Assembly (NCBI GenBank): GCA_029862285.1
Contig: JAOTXR010000036.1
Span: forward strand, 1 to 10,587
Length of the DNA: 10,587 bases
Source of the DNA: Gammaproteobacteria bacterium
GTDB lineage: Bacteria; Pseudomonadota; Gammaproteobacteria; Steroidobacterales; JABDKV01
Direction of reading: 5' to 3'
Shown: in pieces, positions 1 through 5,351 of the stretch
Layout: every line of letters begins with the position of its first letter
Position numbering within the stretch: the stretch's first letter is position 1
The notes under the pieces: model-generated
The model's database searches: none
What the model saw: only the letters and a program-made list of their open reading frames with translations
What the model was told of the DNA's origin: nothing
Translations under genes and position numbers: made by a program

Positions 1-5
1 CGCGC

Positions 6-19
6 CATTCAAAACTTTA
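6..19 (+). repeat. 14-bp direct repeat, copy 1
   Basis: The sequence CATTCAAAACTTTA occurs here and again at 146-159 in the same orientation, with starts 140 bp apart. The flanking bases differ on both sides, so the exact match is 14 bp. An AT-rich 14-mer occurring twice by chance inside 160 bp is unlikely. The function is unknown: it could be a duplicated flank, a relic of an insertion, or a repeated protein-binding site. Confidence 0.6.
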
Positions 20-20
20 G

Positions 21-32
21 CTCGAGCTCGAG
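21..32. repeat. 12-bp perfect palindrome
   Basis: CTCGAGCTCGAG equals its own reverse complement and is also a tandem CTCGAG doublet. It lies directly after the first copy of the 14-bp repeat. It could be a dimeric regulator site for a gene beyond the window, or simple low-complexity sequence; nothing here decides between them. Confidence 0.4.
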
Positions 33-54
33 TTGGGCCGGATCAAGGCCTCCA

Positions 55-64
55 GGTGATCACC
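55..64. repeat. 10-bp perfect palindrome, possible operator
   Basis: GGTGATCACC is a perfect palindrome with no spacer, followed by two CCAATT boxes eight bases apart. Such a compact dyad in AT-rich intergenic DNA could bind a dimeric regulator of a gene to the left of the window. I cannot assign a regulator, so the operator role is only an inference. Confidence 0.3.
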
Positions 65-145
65 AATTGACCAATTTGATTCGGACACGGCAATTTCTGA
101 TGATCAACTTTCGCAGAAGTCCCGTGCAAAGCACTGCCGCATCCG

Positions 146-159
146 CATTCAAAACTTTA
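146..159 (+). repeat. 14-bp direct repeat, copy 2
   Basis: This is the second exact copy of CATTCAAAACTTTA (the first is at 6-19). It ends 34 bp short of the glmS stop codon, just beyond the point where Tn7 would normally insert. The 126 bp between the two copies contains no gene and several palindromes. Confidence 0.6.
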
Positions 160-167
160 TTATCAAG

Positions 168-232
168 GACCAGGAAATGGGCAGACTTGGCCCCTATTCG
201 ACGGTGACGGACTTGGCCAGGTTTCGGGGTTG
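168..232 (-). other. Probable attTn7-equivalent site (glmS 3' end)
   Basis: Tn7 and many Tn7-like elements recognise the conserved 3' end of glmS through TnsD and insert about 25 bp past the stop codon. Here the last residues read [13 protein letters not shown], the conserved ending that this site encodes, and the downstream insertion zone falls near 168-172. I see no Tn7 end (TGTGGGCGGACA-type) in the 193 bp that are visible, so the site looks unoccupied at the canonical position. The site call follows from known Tn7 biology; use in this organism is inference. Confidence 0.45.
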
Positions 233-2029
233 GTCGATGTCGGTACCTTTGAGGACGGCCACGTGATAGGAAAGCAGTTGCAGTAACACAGTGTAAACAA
301 TCGGCGCCTGCGAATCGGACACCGCTTCGGGTAGCGTGATGACTGTGGTCTGTTCGTCTTCGGTGAACCCGGTGTTGGGATCGGTGAAAACGATCAGCTG
401 GCCGCCGCGGGCACGTACTTCCATCAGGTTTGATTTCAGTTTTTCAAGCAAAGCATTGTCGGGTGCAACGGCAATGACTGGCATGTCTTCGTCGACCAGT
501 GCCAACGGCCCGTGCTTGAGTTCGCCGGCAGCATAAGCCTCGGCGTGGATGTAGGAAATTTCCTTGAGCTTGAGCGCACCTTCCATCGCGATCGGATACT
601 GGGTGCCACGACCGAGAAATAGCGCGTGATGCTTGTCGGCGAAACGCTCGGCCAGCACTTTCATTTCATCGTCGAGATGCAACGCCGATTCGAGTAAGGC
701 CGGAACATGCTGCAATAACCTGGTCAGCTTGCGTTCGCTCTCTTCGTCCAGTCCGTTGCGTCGTGCCAGCGCCAGGGTCAACAGCCGCAGCGCTGCAAGC
801 TGCGTGGTAAAGGCCTTGGTTGAGGCCACACCGATTTCCGGACCGGCGCGGGTCATCAGGACCAGGTCGGATTCACGCACCAGTGAGCTTTCCGGCACGT
901 TGCAGATAACCATGCTGGCAATAAAACCGAGTTCCTTGGCCATGCGTAACGCCGCCAGCGTGTCGGCCGTCTCCCCGGACTGCGAAACAGTGACAAAGAG
1001 CGTGCCGCCTCGAACTACTGGTTTGCGGTAACGAAATTCACTGGCGATCTCGACCCGGCACGGTATTTGTGCCAAACGCTCTATGTTGTAACGCGCCACC
1101 ATGCCGGCGTGGTAGCTGGTGCCACAGGCAACGATGTGCACCGCGTTTACCTGGTCGAACAACGCCGGTGCCTTGGGTCCAAAGGCGGCATCAAGCACCT
1201 TGCCGTTGGCGATGCGCTCTTCCAGGGTTTCGGCCACCGCGCGCGGCTGTTCGTGGATTTCCTTGAGCATGTAGTGACGGTATTCGCCCCGCTCCACTGC
1301 ATCGGCACTGATTTCGCTTTCGACGACCTGGCGCTCGACCAGATTGCGCCCGGCATCGTAGATCCTGAATTGCTCACGGCGTATTTCGGCCACGTCGCCT
1401 TCTTCGAGAAACATAAATTGCCGCGTAACCGGTAGCAGGGCCGAAACATCTGAGGCAACAAAGTTTTCGCCGAGGCCAACGCCGAGCACCACCGGGCAAC
1501 CGGCACGGGCTACCACGATACATTCCGGATCGACTTTGCTGATCACGGCGAGTGCGTAGGCACCCTCCAGTTCATCAACCGTTTTGATCACCGCTTCGGT
1601 AAAGCTGTCACAAGAACGCAGGTGATAGCTGATCCGGTGTGCGATAACTTCCGTGTCGGTGTCGGTATGAAAGGTATAACCGAGACCGGTCAGTTCATCG
1701 CGCAGCGCTTCGTGATTCTCGATGATGCCGTTATGCACCACGGCCAGCTGGTCTTCGGAAAAATGCGGATGGGCGTTGATCTCGTTGGGTTCGCCGTGTG
1801 TGGCCCAGCGGGTATGCGCGATACCACGATGGGCCAGGATCGGGTTGGCGTCCAGTGCGTCCTGAAGTTTTTGCACTTTGCCGACAGTGCGCACGCGGGT
1901 CAGCGTGTCGCTGCCGTTGGTCACCGCCAGACCAGCCGAGTCGTAGCCACGATATTCCAGCCGGCGCAGGCCTTCCATCAACACCGGAATGACATTTCTT
2001 TCGGCGACGGCGCCTACGATTCCACACAT
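194..2029 (-). CDS. glmS: Glutamine--fructose-6-phosphate aminotransferase (isomerizing)
   Basis: This cytoplasmic enzyme makes glucosamine-6-phosphate and glutamate from fructose-6-phosphate and glutamine, the first committed step toward UDP-GlcNAc, peptidoglycan and lipid A. The 611 residues match the usual length of about 610. The protein opens with MCGIVG, so Cys2 becomes the N-terminal nucleophile of the glutaminase domain; RWATHGEP (in the first 80 residues) is the glutamine-site motif. Two SIS sugar-phosphate domains follow, with ACGTSYHAG (Cys302), [18 protein letters not shown] and ELKHGPLAL (His506). It ends in NLAKSVTVE, with the active-site Lys606. The MCG start is fixed by the required Cys2, although only a weak GAGAGA-type ribosome site lies about nine bases upstream. 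It follows glmU by 67 bp on the same strand, so the two are probably co-transcribed. I see no GlmY/GlmZ-type sRNA and no glmS ribozyme in the visible leader. Confidence 0.98.
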   Translation of the reverse strand: MCGIVGAVAERNVIPVLMEGLRRLEYRGYDSAGLAVTNGSDTLTRVRTVGKVQKLQDALDANPILAHRGIAHTRWATHGEPNEINAHPHFSEDQLAVVHNGIIENHEALRDELTGLGYTFHTDTDTEVIAHRISYHLRSCDSFTEAVIKTVDELEGAYALAVISKVDPECIVVARAGCPVVLGVGLGENFVASDVSALLPVTRQFMFLEEGDVAEIRREQFRIYDAGRNLVERQVVESEISADAVERGEYRHYMLKEIHEQPRAVAETLEERIANGKVLDAAFGPKAPALFDQVNAVHIVACGTSYHAGMVARYNIERLAQIPCRVEIASEFRYRKPVVRGGTLFVTVSQSGETADTLAALRMAKELGFIASMVICNVPESSLVRESDLVLMTRAGPEIGVASTKAFTTQLAALRLLTLALARRNGLDEESERKLTRLLQHVPALLESALHLDDEMKVLAERFADKHHALFLGRGTQYPIAMEGALKLKEISYIHAEAYAAGELKHGPLALVDEDMPVIAVAPDNALLEKLKSNLMEVRARGGQLIVFTDPNTGFTEDEQTTVITLPEAVSDSQAPIVYTVLLQLLSYHVAVLKGTDIDQPRNLAKSVTVE

Positions 2030-2068
2030 AGTTAAAGGTCTCTCAGTCTGCCGGTAATCCTGACGACA

Positions 2069-2096
2069 GCGGCTGCCAGGAGCGATGCCACAGTTC
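2069..2096. repeat. Possible degenerate REP between glmU and glmS
   Basis: This stretch shares GCGGCT and the exact 9-mer CCACAGTTC with the clear REP at 3499-3523, in the same order and orientation. In both places CCACAGTTC lies next to a stop codon (zero and four bases away). The stem is disrupted and the match is partial, so it could be a decayed REP copy or chance. It occupies about half of the 67-bp glmU-glmS gap. Confidence 0.25.
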
Positions 2097-3464
2097 TCAT
2101 TTTGCCTTCTTTTCGGGCCTTTTCCATCCCTCGACGGTGGTCTGGCGACCGCGTGAGACGGTCAGCTTGCCGGCCGGGGCATCTTTGGTAATCGTCGAAC
2201 CGGCGCCTATGTTGGCCCCATCGCCGACTTCGACCGGCGCGACCAGGTTGGTGCCCGATCCGATAAAGGCATCGTCACCGATCTTGGTACGGTATTTGTT
2301 TACGCCATCGTAATTACAGGTAATGGTTCCGGCGCCGATATTGGTGTTTTTTCCGATGGTGGTATCGCCAAGGTAGGTCAGATGACTCACCTTACTGGCC
2401 TTGCCGATCACGCTCTTTTTCACCTCGACAAAATTACCGATACGCACATCGCTACCGGTATAGGTCTCCGGGCGTACCCGGGCAAACGGCCCTATCTGTG
2501 AACGCGGCCCGATATGCGCATTGTCGATGAAAGTATTGGGCAGTACGCGGCAATCCTGCTCGATCTGCGACTCGCGAATGTAACAGTTCGGTCCTATCGA
2601 GACATTGTTGTCGAGTTTTACATTGCCTTCAAAAACGACATTTACGTCGATAGTGACATCGTGGCCACATTCGAGTGTGCCACGCACATCGACCCGCGCC
2701 GGATCGATCAGTGTCACACCAGCATTGAGTAACACGTCGGCGTTACGCCGACGCAGGACTGCTTCCAGCTCGGCCAGCTGAAGCCTGTCATTGACTCCCA
2801 GTATTTCGCTCTTCGATTCCGGTTGCGTGGTACGTACTTTAAGACCGTCGCGTACGGCCATGCCGATTATGTCGGTGAGGTAATACTCGCCCTGTGCATT
2901 GTCAGCAGATAATTCACCAACCCATTTGCGTAACAACCGCACCTGACACGCAATGAGCCCCGTATTGACTTCGCCTATTTCGCGTTCGCTCTCACTGGCG
3001 TCTTTTTCTTCGACAATGCGGGTGACGCGGCCACGATCACCACGCACGATACGACCGTAACCTGTAGGGTCGTCGAGTTTTGCGGTTAGTACGGCTATAT
3101 GATCTGCACGTGCCGCGGCAACCAGTTCCCGTAAGGTCGTGCTACGAACCAGCGGCACGTCACCGTAAAGCACCAGGGCAATATCGTCATTGGCAAAACC
3201 GGGCAGCGCCTGGGCCACGGCGTGACCAGTACCGAGTTGTTCGGGCTGTTCGACCCAGGTCACCTCCCTGCCCGCAAACGCCTCGCGTACCGCCTCGGCG
3301 CCATGACCGATCACGACGTGGATCTCGCCTGCGTCTATTTCCGCGCAAGTGTTGAGCACGTGTTCCAGCAGCGGCCGGCCCGCCAACGGCTGTAACACCT
3401 TGGGCAGGCGGGAATTCATACGGGTGCCCTGGCCTGCTGCCAGGATAACAACACTCAGCGACAT
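2097..3464 (-). CDS. glmU: Bifunctional UDP-GlcNAc pyrophosphorylase / glucosamine-1-phosphate acetyltransferase
   Basis: GlmU first acetylates glucosamine-1-phosphate with acetyl-CoA, then couples the product to UTP to give UDP-GlcNAc. The 455-residue product matches the usual 450-460. The N-terminal Rossmann-like uridyltransferase domain starts with LAAGQGTRM (residues 8-16; Arg15) and has SRLPK (Lys22) and LYGDVPL with the metal-binding Asp. The C-terminal left-handed beta-helix shows repeated hexapeptides, [19 protein letters not shown] with the catalytic His361, and [12 protein letters not shown]. The basic tail ends in KRPEKKAK. An in-frame ATG at 3521 would add 19 residues, but the ATG at 3464 puts the LAAG motif at its normal position and has an AAGGAA ribosome site, while the longer version reads through a REP. 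In many gammaproteobacteria glmU follows the ATP synthase genes; here a TPR protein gene lies upstream. Confidence 0.97.
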   Translation of the reverse strand: MSLSVVILAAGQGTRMNSRLPKVLQPLAGRPLLEHVLNTCAEIDAGEIHVVIGHGAEAVREAFAGREVTWVEQPEQLGTGHAVAQALPGFANDDIALVLYGDVPLVRSTTLRELVAAARADHIAVLTAKLDDPTGYGRIVRGDRGRVTRIVEEKDASESEREIGEVNTGLIACQVRLLRKWVGELSADNAQGEYYLTDIIGMAVRDGLKVRTTQPESKSEILGVNDRLQLAELEAVLRRRNADVLLNAGVTLIDPARVDVRGTLECGHDVTIDVNVVFEGNVKLDNNVSIGPNCYIRESQIEQDCRVLPNTFIDNAHIGPRSQIGPFARVRPETYTGSDVRIGNFVEVKKSVIGKASKVSHLTYLGDTTIGKNTNIGAGTITCNYDGVNKYRTKIGDDAFIGSGTNLVAPVEVGDGANIGAGSTITKDAPAGKLTVSRGRQTTVEGWKRPEKKAK

Positions 3465-3469
3465 GGATA

Positions 3470-3475
3470 TTCCTT
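3470..3475 (-). promoter_or_regulatory. Ribosome binding site of glmU
   Basis: On the minus strand AAGGAA lies five bases upstream of the ATG at 3464. It supports this start over the in-frame ATG at 3521, whose upstream region lies inside the end of the preceding gene. Confidence 0.65.
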
Positions 3476-3498
3476 GGGTTCCGGAGACGGATTCTAGC

Positions 3499-3523
3499 AT
3501 CGCGGCTAAGGCCGCTCCCACAG
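3499..3523. repeat. REP palindrome between the TPR gene and glmU
   Basis: On the minus strand this reads CTGTGGGAGCGGCCTTAGCC followed by GCGAT. It has a GTGGGAGCG head, a GCGGC-CTTA-GCCGC hairpin and a CGAT tail. The same head and tail (CGCTCCCAC and ATCGCG on the plus strand) flank the right half of the REPIN at 5231-5254, so the two belong to one repeat family. The element begins eight bases past the stop of the TPR gene, where REPs typically sit. It could act as a transcript-stabilising hairpin or attenuate read-through into glmU. Confidence 0.75.
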
Positions 3524-3530
3524 TTCAACG

Positions 3531-5129
3531 TCAGCTGTCGGTCGACTCCTGCGCCCTGAGGCGGTCCATCAGGTCGCGGAAGCGAGGATGGTCATGGATT
3601 GAAGCGAGGTCTGAATCGTTTTCTGCCCATTCCGCGATTGTCATGCCACCCAGGCTGGCCCGTTCCAGACAATCCAGCGCCCGGTCAGCCTCACCGCCCA
3701 GCGCATAGCTACAAGCCACATTATATAGCGTGTCAGGATTGTCGCCGTCGATCGACAGCGAGCGCGCGGCCCACTGCATCGCCTTTTCTTTGTTGCCAGT
3801 ATCGATCAGTCCGGCACACCCCAGGTTGAGCGCGCGCGTGTCATCCGGGTTTAGCTCCAAGTGGCGCTCGGCACGCCTGACGCCACGGGCGGCCGCTGCC
3901 AGTGCATCGGCCTCGCGCCCCAGGCTGCGATAAGCCTGGCGCAGAAAGATCGTTGCCTGAAAATCTTCCGGTCGGATTTGTTCGGCTCTTTCAAACAACT
4001 CAACCGCCTGCTGCAATTCACCTCGCTGAAAGCGCACCCGACCGTAAAAGTAGTGCGCCTCGAACAGCTGCGGGTCGAGACGCAGCGCGGTTTCGAATTC
4101 CGCGATTGCCTCGCGATCCTTGTGATGTACGACATGACTTAAGCCCCGGGACACGTGCGATTCAGCCAGGCCCGGCAAAAGCTCGAGCGCTTTCATACTG
4201 GCTGACTCTGCGCCGGCGAGATTTTCCTCGGTAGCTTGCCAGTACATACAGGTCATCGCGTAGCTGTCCGCGAGTGCCGCCCAGGCGCGCGCGTAATGCG
4301 GATCAAGCTGCACCGACTTGCCAAACATGTCGATAGAGTACAGAACATTTCGCAGGCCCCACCGACGGAAATAATGGATGCCCTTTAGATAAAAGTCGTA
4401 TGCCTGTACATCACTTGTGGTGTAGCAGTCTTCGCCATCGGCACTAAAGGTTACTTGCAGTGCATCAGCCACGTGTGCGGCAATCTCGTCCTGGATCTCG
4501 AAGATGTGTTCCAGTTTTCGGTCGTAGCTATGCGCCCAGAGGTGATAACCATCGTCCGCACTGATCAGCTGGGTTGTGATACGCAGGTCATTGCCCGCCT
4601 TGCGCACACTCCCTTCGAGCACAGTGGCAACGTTGAGCTGGCGGCCAATGACGTTGACATCGGCCGGTTGTGTTTTGTAGTAAAACGATGACGTCCGCGA
4701 AGCGACACGCAAATCCTGAATTTGCGCCAGACGATTAAGTATCTCTTCTGCGATACCGTCGCACAGATACTCCTGGTCTTTCTGGGGACTCATATCGTCG
4801 AACGCCAGGACTGCGATAGAGCTGCCGCCGTTTCCGGTCTCTGTCTGTGTGGGGTCGGCCGCCGGCAAAGAAGCCGGGCCTGCATCCTTTCTGATGCCGT
4901 GCAGGGTCAGATCGAAAAACCAGGCGAGTATCAGAACTATCGGGAAAGCAGCGATTACCAGCACGACCAGGGCGGTCAATACCCAGTCGGGAAAATGCAG
5001 CGGCTCGAAGGTGACCTCACCGACCTGCAGGAGTATCCAGGCAACAATGGCATAGCCGGCACCGGCCTGTAGCACCCGGCGTCGTTTCAGTTCGTTAAAG
5101 TAGCCAACAAATCTGGAGCGTAACGACAC
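3531..5129 (-). CDS. Inner-membrane protein with TolB-N-like domain and TPR repeats
   Basis: The product is 532 residues and has no assigned reaction. A basic N-terminus (NELKRRR, 12-18) leads into two membrane helices (about 19-39 and 50-72), then IRKD, so the rest is predicted to lie in the cytoplasm. A TolB-N-like/FlgO-like domain spans about 104-228, with SIAVLAFDDMSP, EYLCDGIAEEILNRLAQI, VASRTSSF, VLEGSVRKAG and DGYHLWAHSYDR. In related proteins this domain is usually attached to a CadC-type winged helix or an adenylate cyclase; here the membrane segment takes that place. TPR-type repeats run from about 243 to 515 (for example FEAHYFYGRVRFQRG), suggesting a scaffold or regulatory partner. 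I chose the GTG at 5129 because AGGAGG lies seven bases upstream and the family motif begins just after it. An ATG at 5324 would add 65 residues that translate the REPIN. The gene is divergent from tamA. The fold assignment is strong; the role is unknown. Confidence 0.88.
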   Translation of the reverse strand: MSLRSRFVGYFNELKRRRVLQAGAGYAIVAWILLQVGEVTFEPLHFPDWVLTALVVLVIAAFPIVLILAWFFDLTLHGIRKDAGPASLPAADPTQTETGNGGSSIAVLAFDDMSPQKDQEYLCDGIAEEILNRLAQIQDLRVASRTSSFYYKTQPADVNVIGRQLNVATVLEGSVRKAGNDLRITTQLISADDGYHLWAHSYDRKLEHIFEIQDEIAAHVADALQVTFSADGEDCYTTSDVQAYDFYLKGIHYFRRWGLRNVLYSIDMFGKSVQLDPHYARAWAALADSYAMTCMYWQATEENLAGAESASMKALELLPGLAESHVSRGLSHVVHHKDREAIAEFETALRLDPQLFEAHYFYGRVRFQRGELQQAVELFERAEQIRPEDFQATIFLRQAYRSLGREADALAAAARGVRRAERHLELNPDDTRALNLGCAGLIDTGNKEKAMQWAARSLSIDGDNPDTLYNVACSYALGGEADRALDCLERASLGGMTIAEWAENDSDLASIHDHPRFRDLMDRLRAQESTDS

Positions 5130-5136
5130 CAAGCAA

Positions 5137-5142
5137 CCTCCT
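5137..5142 (-). promoter_or_regulatory. Ribosome binding site fixing the GTG start of the TPR gene
   Basis: AGGAGG on the minus strand, a full match to the Shine-Dalgarno core, lies seven bases upstream of the GTG at 5129. It is the strongest ribosome site in the window and argues against the longer ATG start at 5324. Confidence 0.8.
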
Positions 5143-5195
5143 GTGCAGTCACACTGGATACTACTTACTTTGTACCATACGGTGCCACTTTCAAT

Positions 5196-5256
5196 TGCAG
5201 GAGCGGCAACCCTGCCCCGATGGAATCTGGATCGCGCCTGGAAGGCGCTCCCACGG
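5196..5256. repeat. REPIN-like inverted REP pair
   Basis: Two REP units face each other around a 9-bp spacer (5222-5230). The left unit (5196-5221) runs GGAGCG, a GGCA-ACCC-TGCC hairpin, then CGAT. The right unit (5231-5256), read on the minus strand, runs GTGGGAGCG, with a GCGCC-TTCCA-GGCGC hairpin, then CGAT. The shared GGAGCG head and CGAT tail with differing stems is the usual pattern of REP families and their inverted pairs. The element sits in the divergent region between the TPR gene and tamA, 67 bp upstream of the GTG of the former. REPINs are non-autonomous and are thought to be spread by RAYT (TnpA-REP) transposases; no such gene is in this window. Confidence 0.75.
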
Positions 5257-5314
5257 ATGAAGCCACCAAAGCATTCAGATTTCGTCCAGAGCCCGCTGAT
5301 GAGATGGCTAGGGC

Positions 5315-5343
5315 TTGACTCCACTTTCCAGTAAATTGATCTT
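5315..5343 (+). promoter_or_regulatory. Tentative sigma-70 promoter for tamA
   Basis: TTGACT (5315-5320) is a good -35 match. With a 17-base spacer, the -10 position holds GATCTT (5338-5343), which is a poor match, and the start would fall at or next to the tamA ATG, leaving almost no leader. No clear ribosome site precedes the ATG either, so a nearly leaderless transcript is conceivable. The call is weak. Confidence 0.2.
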
Positions 5344-5351
5344 TATTCATT

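Larger units (their letters stand above)
1..193. other. Non-coding region downstream of glmS
   Basis: No coding region is supported here on either strand. The stretch is visibly richer in A and T than the genes beside it. It holds a 14-bp direct repeat (6-19 and 146-159), a 12-bp perfect palindrome CTCGAGCTCGAG (21-32), a 10-bp perfect palindrome GGTGATCACC (55-64), a tandem CCAATT pair just after it, and a small hairpin GTGC-AAA-GCAC (124-134). I looked for a terminator after the glmS stop: GGGC and GCCC, seven bases apart, could pair just past it, but no run of T follows on the glmS strand. Termination is therefore unresolved. The left end is cut by the window. Confidence 0.7.

Noticed and set aside
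178..194. GGGC...GCCC hairpin after the glmS stop as a terminator
   Set aside because: The stem is only four base pairs with a seven-base loop and no T-run follows on the glmS strand.
633..1031. Plus-strand open frame antisense to glmS
   Set aside because: It is Ser/Arg-rich, shows no domain, and lies fully inside the conserved SIS-domain coding region of glmS.
3465..3521. N-terminal extension of glmU to an ATG at 3521
   Set aside because: It reads through the REP, lacks a ribosome site, and pushes the LAAGQGTRM motif 19 residues away from its usual place.
5165..5195. Extended -10-like TGGTACAAA on the minus strand as a promoter for the TPR gene
   Set aside because: The only nearby -35-like TTGAAA is 14 bases away, which is too short for a standard sigma-70 promoter, so I did not list it as a feature.
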